NCBI RefSeq assembly: GCF_900105785.1
Contig: NZ_LT629799.1
Coordinates: 1,426,001-1,490,000 of the forward strand
Source: Microlunatus sagamiharensis
GTDB lineage: Bacteria > Actinomycetota > Actinomycetes > Propionibacteriales > Propionibacteriaceae
Direction of reading: 5' to 3'
DNA length: 64,000 nucleotides
This document shows positions 38,553 through 46,523 of this stretch, piece after piece. A program made the translations under genes and the position numbers. The first letter of the stretch is position 1, and every line of letters starts with the position of its first letter. Under the pieces are notes generated by a model that was not told where the DNA came from, made no database searches, and saw only the letters and a list, made by a program, of their open reading frames with translations.

Positions 38553-39031
38553 GCGGCAGCGCTCCCTCGGTCTTTCGGCGTTGTCGCGGGTGAGCTCGCA
38601 CGGCACGGCGGTACGCGACCTGGCTGGGGTCGACGGGTGCACGGCGTAGCAGAGCTCGAACGCGACGGTGGACGCGGCAGCAGTGCCGCCGAGACGCGTC
38701 GCCGGGGGTCGCCGCGTGCCGGGGAGCACAGACCCTCGGGGACGGGACCGGTGCTCGGGTGGGCCGCCCTGGTGGCGACCGCGCGCCGGGGGACCGGCGC
38801 GGAACGTCCACGGTAGGCGGCTGCCGACAACGATGTCAAAATGCGAGGGGGCGGAGGCGCAGACCGCGGACGCGCTCGGCCTGGCGGGATGCGCCGCACG
38901 AGGGCGCGGCCGTCCGAGGTCCTGGCGGCGCTGAGACCAGGAGCCCCATCAGCCCTGACGGATTCTTTCGATCACTAGCGTAACTCCGACCGCCTCCCCC
39001 CGAAGGCGGACGACCCCCGAAGGACTGCCCC
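38553..39031. other. Divergent intergenic region
   Basis: These 479 bases lie between the divergent GT2 operon and the Tat-exported helical protein. They contain the candidate GT2 promoter and an apparently long (about 250-base) leader before the GT2 start. AT-rich ATTCTTTCGATCACTAGCGT near 38960-38980 may hold the other promoter. No coding frame looks real. Confidence 0.45.
38810..38839 (-). promoter_or_regulatory. Sigma-70-like promoter of the GT2 operon
   Basis: On the minus strand TTGACA (38839-38834), an 18-base spacer and TACCGT (38815-38810) match an actinobacterial housekeeping promoter (TTGACA, TANNNT). It would give a leader of about 250 bases before ATG 38552. Confidence 0.55.
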
Positions 39032-40393
39032 ATGACCGATCGAACCGGCCCACCCACCACCACCCGACGGGCCCTGCTCGGCACCGGCGCCGCGCTCGGC
39101 GCCGCCCTCCCGCTGCTGGCCGGGAACGCCCTCCCCGCCGCCGCCGACCAGACGTCGGCCGGCCTCGCGCGGGGCACCTCGCCCGGGAGCCGCTCGGCCT
39201 CGGCGGCCTTCGCGTTCCTGCGGGGCGTGACCGACGCGTCCGCCACGTGGGGCCCGCGCCTGGCCCAGAGCTACGACGACTCCCGGCTGTCCGACATCGG
39301 CTTCGTCTACGACAACGCGCTCACCTGCATCGCGCTGCTCGCCGCCGGCGACTGGACCCGCGCCCGCGCGATCGGTGACGCCCTGCTGCAGGTCCAGGAC
39401 CGCGACCCGGCGAAGGACGGCCGGCTGCGGCAGGCGTACCACGTCGGTGCGCTCCTGAACGCCGACCAGACGCCGAACGCCGGGTGGGAGTACGGCTTCA
39501 CCGGCACCGCGGTCGGCGACATGGCCTGGGCCGGCCTGGCCCTCGCCCAGCTGGCCCGGCGCACGAAGCGGCCGACCTACCTCGCCGGGTCGCGACGCAT
39601 CGCGCGCTGGGTCGTCGAGCGCACCCGGTCGAGCACCGGGCTGGGCGGCTTCACGTTCGGCGAGACCGCCGGGCTGGAGGACCACAAGTCGACCGAGCAC
39701 AACATCGACCTCTACGCCCTGTTCCGGCTGGTCGCGACCCTGACCGGGGACCGCTCCTGGGACGGGCACGCCGAGCACGCGCGGGCCTTCGTCCGCGCCC
39801 TCTGGAACGCCGAGGACGGTCACTTCTGGACGGGTTCCGACGACGGCGCGAGCATCAACAAGACGCCCACGCAGCTGCCGCTCGACGCGCAGACGTGGGC
39901 CTCGCTGTCGCTCGGGGAGCCGCGCCACCGCGCCTGCCTCGACTGGGCCCGGACGAGTGTCGCGACCACCGACACCCCGTTGCGCCCGAACTCCTCGCTG
40001 CGAGGCGCGTACGCGGTGTCCGGCGTCGGGTTCGGCAGCGGGACCTTCCGCACCGACGTCACCCGGCCCGTCGACGGCAAGGAGTGGAACCCGAAGCCGG
40101 ACGACGCCGCCGTCTGGTTCGAGGGCACCGCCCAGCTGGCGCTCGCGCTCCAGCAGCGCGGCTCGTCCGACGACCGCGACCGCTCCCGCGCCCTGATGGA
40201 CCAGCTCCGCTCGGCGCAGGACCGGCTCGGCGCCGGGCAGACCTACCACGGTCGTCGGATCGCCGGCGGGATCGTCGCGGCCTCGTCGCCGATGGACACC
40301 GGCTTCGGCTTCGACTACTCCCAGAACCTGCACACCGGGGCGACGGCCTGGTACCTGTTCGCGGCCATGCGGTTCAACCCGTTCCGCTTCTGA
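39032..40393 (+). CDS. Tat-exported (alpha/alpha)6-barrel protein
   Basis: This 453-residue protein has a twin-arginine signal (TTTRRALLGTGAALG, cleaved near AAADQ at residue 39). The mature part is built of paired helices with Trp/Asp-rich turns, such as YDNALTCIALLAAGD, STEHNIDLYALFRLVATLTG, DGHFWTG and LDAQTWASLSLG, as in helical-toroid glycosidases. The exact GH family is not recognised. It faces away from the GT2/HlyD/GH81 operon and may trim or process the polymer outside the membrane; that link is positional. GAAGGA precedes the ATG. Confidence 0.7.
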   Translation: MTDRTGPPTTTRRALLGTGAALGAALPLLAGNALPAAADQTSAGLARGTSPGSRSASAAFAFLRGVTDASATWGPRLAQSYDDSRLSDIGFVYDNALTCIALLAAGDWTRARAIGDALLQVQDRDPAKDGRLRQAYHVGALLNADQTPNAGWEYGFTGTAVGDMAWAGLALAQLARRTKRPTYLAGSRRIARWVVERTRSSTGLGGFTFGETAGLEDHKSTEHNIDLYALFRLVATLTGDRSWDGHAEHARAFVRALWNAEDGHFWTGSDDGASINKTPTQLPLDAQTWASLSLGEPRHRACLDWARTSVATTDTPLRPNSSLRGAYAVSGVGFGSGTFRTDVTRPVDGKEWNPKPDDAAVWFEGTAQLALALQQRGSSDDRDRSRALMDQLRSAQDRLGAGQTYHGRRIAGGIVAASSPMDTGFGFDYSQNLHTGATAWYLFAAMRFNPFRF

Positions 40394-40400
40394 GGCGCCC

Positions 40401-40432
40401 GTGCGGGACCGGTGCCGGCGCCGGTCCCGCAC
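40401..40432. terminator. Bidirectional hairpin terminator
   Basis: Perfect 12-base arms (GTGCGGGACCGG and complement) with an eight-base loop lie between two convergent genes, starting eight bases after the plus-strand stop. Confidence 0.75.
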
Positions 40433-40436
40433 GATC

Positions 40437-41576
40437 TCAGGCGGCGCGTAGCAACCGGCCGCGGTAGGTGCCGTGGACCGTCCGGGCGGCGACGACGAGC
40501 CACGCGGCGACCAGCGCGACGTAGAACGCGATCGCAAGCCCGGCGAACAAGGTCAGCCCGGTGGCAGCGGCCAGCCCTGAGGTGCCGGTGACGACCGTGC
40601 CGACCGGGAAGGTGAACGACCACCAGGTGAGGCTGAAGGGCAGCCCGGCGCGGGCCGTGCGCACCGTGATCGCCAGGGCGAGGGCGGCCCAGAGCATCGC
40701 GAAGCCCCAGACCGGCAGCCCGTAGACGAGGCCGAAGCCCTGGAACGCAGCCCCGTACGGCGCGGGCAGCAACTCCGAGGCCGCCGCGCCGAGGTTGTGG
40801 CTCGCGGTCACGGACTGACCCAGCGGGCCGAGGACGATCCAGAGCGTCGGCACGGCGGCCGCGGCGCCCACGTGGTGCTGCACGAGCCGGTCCCAGACCA
40901 GGGTGATGACGACCAGGCTGGCGATCGCGGTCAGCCCGAACATCGCGTAGCAGAGCACGAGCAGGGTCGTCCGGGCCTCGCCGACCGGCAGGTGGGGGAG
41001 CAGCAGCGGACCGGTGGCGGCGCTGACCATCGGCGGCACCACCGGCATCAGCCAGCCGCCGAAGGCCGATGCGGGACCGACCTCGTGCTGGGTGAAGGCG
41101 CGCAGCGTGACCGCGACGGCCGACCACAGCCCGAGCAGGGTGCCCGCCGTCCAGAGCACCCCGGCGAGGACGGCGGCCACGTGCGCGCCGACGACCGGCT
41201 GCCCGACGAGCAGCGCCCCGGCCCCGACCGTCAGCAGCGCCATCGCCGGCGCACCGTAGAAGTGCGCCATGACCGGGTCGGCCAGGTGGGCCCGCGCCGC
41301 CGCGGGGTGCCGCACCCGGTGAGCCGCGGTCGCCGCCCCGACGACGACCAGCAGCAGCGCGTCCAGCACCCACACGACGCGGGCTGCGTCCAGCAGCCCG
41401 GGGACGCGGACGGGGAGCGTGGCCGCGGCGTTGGCCACGATCCCGGTGCCCATGACCGAGGCGAACCAGTTGGGCGTGACGTGGCCGAAGACCGGACGCC
41501 CCTCGAGGTCGGCGAGGAACCGGCGACGCCGCAGCGGCGGTTTGGCGGGCGCGGTGCGGGTCAGGGTCAGGGCCAT
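40437..41576 (-). CDS. TDT family transporter, copy 1
   Basis: This 379-residue membrane protein has ten helices and belongs to the tellurite-resistance/dicarboxylate (TDT) family, which includes TehA, SLAC1-type anion channels, malate permease Mae1 and sulfite exporter Ssu1. Motifs include FGHVTPNWFASVMGTGIVAN, HFYGAPAMALLTVG, SAFGGWLMPVVPPMVSAATG and WWSFTFPVGTV. It diverges from a LysR gene. A closely similar pair lies at 54.4-56.6 kb, where the neighbour is a sulfite-oxidase-like enzyme, so sulfite or another small anion is the favoured substrate. Confidence 0.88.
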   Translation of the reverse strand: MALTLTRTAPAKPPLRRRRFLADLEGRPVFGHVTPNWFASVMGTGIVANAAATLPVRVPGLLDAARVVWVLDALLLVVVGAATAAHRVRHPAAARAHLADPVMAHFYGAPAMALLTVGAGALLVGQPVVGAHVAAVLAGVLWTAGTLLGLWSAVAVTLRAFTQHEVGPASAFGGWLMPVVPPMVSAATGPLLLPHLPVGEARTTLLVLCYAMFGLTAIASLVVITLVWDRLVQHHVGAAAAVPTLWIVLGPLGQSVTASHNLGAAASELLPAPYGAAFQGFGLVYGLPVWGFAMLWAALALAITVRTARAGLPFSLTWWSFTFPVGTVVTGTSGLAAATGLTLFAGLAIAFYVALVAAWLVVAARTVHGTYRGRLLRAA

Positions 41577-41631
41577 GCCTCCAGCCCGGGCCCGCGGGCG
41601 AGGTCCCGGTAGGTGCTCCTCTCCTGTCCAT

Positions 41632-41650
41632 CCACAGGCCGCTCCTGTGG
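41632..41650. promoter_or_regulatory. LysR-type operator, copy 1
   Basis: CCACAGG, five bases, CCTGTGG forms a perfect palindrome between the divergent TDT and LysR genes. The CACAGG-N5-CCTGTG core recurs at the same place in the second pair, which supports function. Confidence 0.7.
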
Positions 41651-41657
41651 GCAGGGG

Positions 41658-41663
41658 TAGGGT
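41658..41663 (+). promoter_or_regulatory. -10 box of a leaderless lysR gene, copy 1
   Basis: TAGGGT fits TANNNT and ends six bases before GTG 41670, the spacing of leaderless actinobacterial mRNAs. The same box and spacing occur in copy 2. Confidence 0.6.
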
Positions 41664-41669
41664 CGCCCT

Positions 41670-42596
41670 GTGGCTCCGAGCGGACACCTGCCCGACCTCG
41701 AGTCGCTCGCCCTGCTCGTGGAGGTCTCGCACTGCGGCAGCATCGGGGCCGCGGCCCGAGCGGTGGGGGTGAGCCAGCAGGCCGCGTCCGAGCGTCTGGC
41801 CGGCGTCGAGCGGCAGGTGGGCGTGGCGCTGCTGCAGCGCGGCGCCTGCGGGACGCGGCTCACCGCGGCCGGCACGGTCGTCGTCGAGTGGGCCTCGCGG
41901 CTGCTCCAGGTGGCCGAGGAGGTCGACGCGTCCCTGACGGCGCTGCGCGCCGAGCGCGACCGCGAGCTGCACCTGCTGGCCAGCATGACCGTCGCCGAGC
42001 ACCTCCTGCCGCGCTGGCTCGTGGCGTTCCGGCGCTCCGAGGAGGCCGCCCGGCGGACGGCGCCCTCGGTGAGCCTGCAGGCGACGAACTCGACCGGCGT
42101 GCTGCGGGGCGTGGCGGCGGGGGAGGCCGACCTTGGCTTCGTCGAGGGGGCGGAGCGGCCCGCGCAGCTGGCCTCGGCCGAGGTCGGCCAGGACGAGCTG
42201 GTCCTCGTGGTGGCCCCGGGCGACCCGCTGGCCCGGCGTCGTACGCCGCTCGCCCCGGCCCAGGTCGCCGCGCTCGCCCTGACCTCGCGCGAGCGGGGGT
42301 CGGGGACGCGGGAGGTGGTCGAGCAGGCGCTCGCGGCGCACGGGCTGACGGCGGCGCCGGCGGCAGTCGAGGTGTCGACGTCCGCCGGTGTACGCGAGAC
42401 CGTCCGGGCCGGGGGAGCGCCGGCCTTCCTGAGCCGGCGCGCGGTCGAGGCCGACCTGCGGACGGGTGCGCTGGTGCAGGTGCGAACGAGCGGCCTGGCG
42501 CTCACCCGCACGCTACGCGCGGTCTGGGTGGGTTCGGCGCAACCGCCGGCCGGTCCGGTCCGTGACCTCCTGGCCGTGGTCGCACGCACGCCCTGA
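41670..42596 (+). CDS. LysR family regulator, copy 1
   Basis: This 308-residue regulator has an N-terminal winged HTH (SGSIG-like CGSIGAAARAVGVSQQAASE, about 22-41) and a LysR effector domain (LLASMTVAEHLLPRWLVAF, GVAAGEADLGFVEG, TSRERGSGTREVVEQAL). GTG 41670 has no Shine-Dalgarno but a -10 box directly upstream, so translation is probably leaderless. It should regulate the divergent TDT gene via the palindrome between them. It is strongly similar to the regulator at 55622. Confidence 0.92.
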   Translation: MAPSGHLPDLESLALLVEVSHCGSIGAAARAVGVSQQAASERLAGVERQVGVALLQRGACGTRLTAAGTVVVEWASRLLQVAEEVDASLTALRAERDRELHLLASMTVAEHLLPRWLVAFRRSEEAARRTAPSVSLQATNSTGVLRGVAAGEADLGFVEGAERPAQLASAEVGQDELVLVVAPGDPLARRRTPLAPAQVAALALTSRERGSGTREVVEQALAAHGLTAAPAAVEVSTSAGVRETVRAGGAPAFLSRRAVEADLRTGALVQVRTSGLALTRTLRAVWVGSAQPPAGPVRDLLAVVARTP

Positions 42597-42647
42597 GCGG
42601 TGGGCGCTCGGCCGGTGCGTCCGCGGCCGCGTGAGAGGCTGGCGTCC

Positions 42648-43676
42648 ATGCGGATCGGTGTCGACAGCTTCGTCTCGGAGGTCACGGACCCGAAGACCGA
42701 CCACGTCGTCGGTCCGGCCGAGCGGATGGCCCACCTGCTCGAGGAGATCGAGCTGGCCGACCGCGTCGGCCTCCACTCCTTCGGCATCGGCGAGCACCAC
42801 CGCCGCGAGTACTACGACTCCGCGCCGCCGGTCATCCTGGCCGCCGCGGCCGCCCGGACCCAGCAGATCCGCCTCGGCAGCGCGGTCAAGGTGCTGAGCG
42901 CGGACGACCCCGTCCGCGTCTTCCAGCAGTTCGCGACGCTCGACCTGATCTCCGGCGGCCGGATCGACCTCGTCGTCGGTCGCGGGTCGTTCACCGAGGC
43001 GTTCCCGCTCTTCGGGCTGAACCTCGGCGACTACGACGCGCTGTTCGAGGAGAAGCTCGAGCTCCTCCTCCAGCTGCGCGACCAGGAGACCGTGACGTGG
43101 TCGGGCCAGTTCCGGCCGCCGCTGGTCGATCAGGGCGTCTTCCCGCGCCCGGTGCAGGACCCGCTGCCGATCTGGGTCGGCGTCGGCGGGACTCCGCAGT
43201 CGTTCGTCCGCGCCGGTCTGCTCGGGCTGCCGCTGATGGTCGCGATCATCGGCGGCGAGCCGCGCCAGTTCGCCCCGCTCATCGACCTCTACCGCCGGGC
43301 GGGCGCGCACGCGGGCCACCCGCCCGAGCAGCTGCAGGTCGGGCTGCACGTCTTCGGCTACGTCGGCGAGAGCACCCAGGCGGCGGCCGACACGATCTAC
43401 CCCGGCTGGCACAAGATGTTCACCGCGGTGTCCCGCGAGCGCGGCTTCGCCCCGCCCAGCCGGCCGCAGTTCGACGCGACCGCCGGGCCCGACGGCGCCT
43501 TCTTCATGGGCGACCCGCAGACCGTCGCGGACAAGATCCGCCGCATCGCCGAGCAGGTCGGCGGCGTCGACCGGCTCTCGCTGCAGATGACGAACCCGCT
43601 GCTGGCCCACGACGACCTGCTGCGCGGCATCGAGCTGCTGGGCACCGCGGTCGCCCCGCTGGTCGCCGACGTCTGA
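42648..43676 (+). CDS. LLM class flavin-dependent oxidoreductase
   Basis: This 342-residue luciferase-like monooxygenase has a TIM-barrel start MRIGVDSFVS, GLHSFGIGEHHRREYYDSAP (flavin-side loop), GSAVKVLSADDPVRVFQQFA and LDLISGGRIDLVVGRGSF, all typical of the family. The cofactor could be FMN or F420; sequence does not decide. ATG 42648 is used, since the upstream in-frame codon adds only Arg/Pro-rich residues. It follows the LysR gene by 51 bases but a regulatory link is not clear. Confidence 0.9.
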   Translation: MRIGVDSFVSEVTDPKTDHVVGPAERMAHLLEEIELADRVGLHSFGIGEHHRREYYDSAPPVILAAAAARTQQIRLGSAVKVLSADDPVRVFQQFATLDLISGGRIDLVVGRGSFTEAFPLFGLNLGDYDALFEEKLELLLQLRDQETVTWSGQFRPPLVDQGVFPRPVQDPLPIWVGVGGTPQSFVRAGLLGLPLMVAIIGGEPRQFAPLIDLYRRAGAHAGHPPEQLQVGLHVFGYVGESTQAAADTIYPGWHKMFTAVSRERGFAPPSRPQFDATAGPDGAFFMGDPQTVADKIRRIAEQVGGVDRLSLQMTNPLLAHDDLLRGIELLGTAVAPLVADV

Positions 43677-43814
43677 GGCCGACCCGGCCGCCCTGCCCGA
43701 CGGCCGCCAGGAGGACGGTCCGGTCGCCGTCCAGCCCGCGGCCGAAACATCGGTGGAGCCACTGACCTTCGGCAGAAGCCGTCCGCCACGCCGGGACCGC
43801 GTGCTCGACCGCCT

Positions 43815-44165
43815 CTAGGACGCCCGCCGCCTCTGACCGGGGATCACGTGCGGGACCAGCTGCGCCGGAACCGGGTCGCGCCCGGGCCCACCGGCCTCGA
43901 CCCAGCGGCCGAGCGCCTCGAGCTGGTCGTCCCCGACCCGTCCCAGCCACACCGGCCGCGCGCCCAGGACGCGGGCGGCGGGGGAGGGCTGCACGACGAC
44001 GACGTTCGCCTCCTCGCACGGCCCCAGGCACTCCGAGCGGCGGAGCGACGCCCCGTGCTGCCGGGCCAGCGCGGCCACCCGCTCGAGCTGAGCGAGGTGG
44101 TCGTCGTGCGGGCGGGCCTTCGTCGTGCCGCAGCAGCAGCCGCGGCAGAGGGTCAGCCTCACCAT
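43815..44165 (-). CDS. (2Fe-2S) ferredoxin-like protein
   Basis: This 116-residue protein has an N-terminal CRGCCCGTTK motif (residues 8-17) and CLGPCEEANVVVVQPS around residue 46, the cysteine layout of thioredoxin-like [2Fe-2S] ferredoxins. The C-terminus is Pro/Arg-rich. It is probably a small electron carrier or metal-cofactor protein in the cytoplasm; the partner is unknown. It is transcribed alone, and the 107 bases upstream hold its promoter. Confidence 0.75.
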   Translation of the reverse strand: MVRLTLCRGCCCGTTKARPHDDHLAQLERVAALARQHGASLRRSECLGPCEEANVVVVQPSPAARVLGARPVWLGRVGDDQLEALGRWVEAGGPGRDPVPAQLVPHVIPGQRRRAS

Positions 44166-44272
44166 CGCGCGGACCGCACGGGACGTTCGTGAGCGATGGT
44201 GTTCCTCCTGGTGACGAGACCGAGCCGGGTCGGTGACTCTACGTGACCGCCGACCCGCCCGGCCCGAGCACC

Positions 44273-44294
44273 GTCAGTGGAGACGGCTCCGCAG
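44273..44294. repeat. 22-base direct repeat, copy A
   Basis: GTCAGTGGAGACGGCTCCGC and the next two bases match 46502-46523 at 21 of 22 positions. Each copy covers the stop and last codons (LRSRLH) of a minus-strand gene. Confidence 0.6.
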
Positions 44295-46261
44295 CCTGCG
44301 CGCCGCACCGCGGGAGCGGAGCACGCCGGCGCCGCCGAGCAGCGCGAGCAGACCGACCACGCTGACGACGATCGACGGCCCTCCGGTGCTGGCCAGGTGC
44401 GTCGAGCTCGGCGGCACCGAGCTGGACGGCGCGGGCGCGACCGTGGTCGACGTCGGGTCGCTCGTCGCCGACGCGCCGGTCGTCGCGCCGGTCGTCGTGC
44501 CGGACGTGGGCTCCGGCTTGCCGGCCGGGTCGGTCGTGGGCTCGGACGTCGGGTCGGAGCTCGGCTCGCTGGTGGGCTCGGACGTCGGGTCGGAGCTCGG
44601 CTCGGTGGTGGGCTCGGACGTCGGGTCGGAGCTCGGCTCGCTGGTGGGCTCGGAGCTCGGCTCGCTGGTGGGCTCCGAGGTCGGCTCGCTGGTGGGTTCG
44701 GACGTCGGGTCGGAGCTTGGCTCGGTGGTGGGCTCGGACGTGGGCTCGGTGGTGGGTTCGGACGTGGGCTCGGACGTGGGCTCGGTGGTCGGCTCGGTGG
44801 TCGGCTCTGACGTCGAGTCACCGGTCGGGTTGCTGGTCGGGCTGCTGGTCGGGTCGCCCGTCGGGTCGGTGGTGGCCCCCGGGCCGTAGACCCGGAAGGA
44901 CGTCTGGCCGTAGGCCGGGGCGTATGTGTCGTCGCCGGTGTAGCTGGCGTACACGAAGTAGGCGTACGGGCTCTGCCCCAGCCCGGAGTCGGTCTCGCAG
45001 CTGGTGTCGGGCAGGGTGACGCGGCAGTAGGTGTAGTCGTCGCCCTCGAAGCTGACCGTCCCCGTGGCGGCCGGGGGCAGGCCGGTGACCGTGAGCCGGG
45101 TCGACGTCCCGACCGGGATGCGGTCGGGGTCGGCGCTGGCGACGAGGGTGGTCGGGAGCTTCTCGACGGTGAAGTTCGTCGTGGCGGACCCGCCCTCGGA
45201 CAGGGTGGCCGTCACGGGGTAGTTGCCCGGCGGCAGCGTCGGCGCGGCGCACCGGCTGACCTCATCGGTCACGTCCGCGGTGCAGAGCGTCCGCCCGTCC
45301 CAGGTGAAGGTCACGGTGCCGCCGGTCCCGGCGGGGTAGCCGTACGCCAGCAGGTCGGGCGGATTGCCGTACGGGGTGGACTCGTCGCTCACGCTGGCCT
45401 CGAACGCGGTGTTGCAGGGCTTCGACTCGTTGATCGAGGTGGCCCCGTAGGCGGCCACGCCGGAGTCGAAGCGCTTGGTGACCTTCAGCGGGCCGTCGCC
45501 CTCGGTGGTCGGGACCTCGTCGAGGCTGTAGATCCCGCCGTCGTTCGCGGTGACGTAGACCAGGTCGCCGGAGGCGGAGATGCCGTAGGAGGACGGGACC
45601 GAGCCGAGACGGACGGAGGTGCCGTCGGGGTGCAGGCGGATCAGGCTGTTGTCCGGGTGGCCGTTGCCGTAGGTCAGCACCAGGACGTCGCCGTCCGGTA
45701 GCACGAGCAGGTCACCGCTGGAGGACTCGCCGGGCGGCAGGCTCGCTCGCGGCCGGGTCACGCCCGTCGCGGGGTCGATGTCGATCACCTGACCGCCGCC
45801 GGACCCGAGCAGGTGCCCGTCGGCGAGCTGGGCGAGGCCGTTGATGAAGGCCCCGTTGTCGAGCGGGACGGTGCGCACGTTCTTGCCGGTCTGCGGGTCG
45901 ATCTCGACCAGGACGCCGAAGTCCACGCCGTAGAGCGTCGTCCCGTCGGCCGTGAAGGTGATGTCGAGGAACGAGCTCTCGAGCGGCACCTTCGTCACCC
46001 CGCCGTAGGGGTGTAGCGGTAGAGGTAGCCGTTCGGGGTGTTGTAGTAGATGTCGACCGGCGCGCAGCTGGGCGCAGCCGTCGCGGTCGACGGCGCGACG
46101 AGCACTCCCAGCACCGCCAGCACCGGCACCACGACGGCGGCCGTCAGGGCCCGGAGCAGACGCCGGGGAGCAGCGCCGGGGACGGCAGAGCCCGCCCTGA
46201 GGAGCCTGCGTGACGGACGCACGCGGCTCTCGACGACGGGTTCGGGGCAGGCGGCAGACAT
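44274..46261 (-). pseudogene. LAxTG-anchored surface protein with frameshift
   Basis: From ATG 46261 the frame gives a signal peptide ([20 protein letters not shown], cleaved near TAA) and then [18 protein letters not shown] before a stop at 45995. Coding continues in the next frame ([19 protein letters not shown]). One extra C in the C-run at 46008-46011 would join them as TPYGGVTKV. The rest holds beta-propeller-like repeats, an Ig-like segment, a long TSEP/TTEP linker and a sortase signal LASTG followed by a membrane helix and Arg-rich tail (LAxTG, class E sortase type). It may be a sequencing error rather than true loss. Confidence 0.8.
44539..44646 (-). repeat. 36-bp tandem repeats in the Thr/Glu/Pro linker
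   Basis: Three near-identical 36-base units (44539-44574, 44575-44610, 44611-44646) encode 12-residue blocks of [12 protein letters not shown] type. Degenerate 12-base units continue on both sides (about 44518-44830). This is a wall-spanning linker prone to length change. Confidence 0.8.
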
Positions 46262-46285
46262 CGGGGGCTCCTGGCGAGGTGGGGT

Positions 46286-46338
46286 GGCTCCAGAGCCAGC
46301 CCCCGCTCGCTCCCCGGCCGCTTCGGGCTGGTGGGGAG
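46286..46338 (-). promoter_or_regulatory. Structured 5' leader with pseudoknot potential
   Basis: In the minus-strand leader of the LAxTG gene, CTCCCC (46338-46333) can pair with GGGGAG (46315-46310), and CCAGCCC (46331-46325) with GGGCTGG (46302-46296). The order 1-2-1'-2' is a pseudoknot. A GGCTC/GAGCC hairpin (46297-46286) abuts it, and CAGGAG precedes the ATG. I cannot match it to a named RNA class. Confidence 0.4.
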
Positions 46339-46501
46339 AACCTGTCGTCGCTACCTTCGCGAACCCTCAGCGTGCGGGGTAGGAGAAGATCAAGACTTCC
46401 TCAGGATTGAAGGTTGAACCATCAGGTCCGCCGGAGCTCTCGGCCACCTTCGCCGCCTACCCAAGGTCGGCGCGGACGCCGACCCGCACGAACGTGCACG
46501 G

Positions 46502-46523
46502 GTCAGTGGAGGCGGCTCCGCAG
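46502..46523. repeat. 22-base direct repeat, copy B
   Basis: Second copy of the repeat at 44273-44294 (21 of 22 identical), again covering the 3' end of a minus-strand gene. Confidence 0.6.

Noticed and set aside
44518-44830. Tandem repeats as possible CRISPR
   Set aside because: Units are contiguous, in frame with a surface-protein linker, without spacers or cas genes.
46262-46430. LAxTG leader as c-di-GMP or c-di-AMP riboswitch
   Set aside because: Some GGTAGCGACG-like bases resemble parts of c-di-GMP-I RNAs, but the full consensus is missing; kept as unassigned structure.
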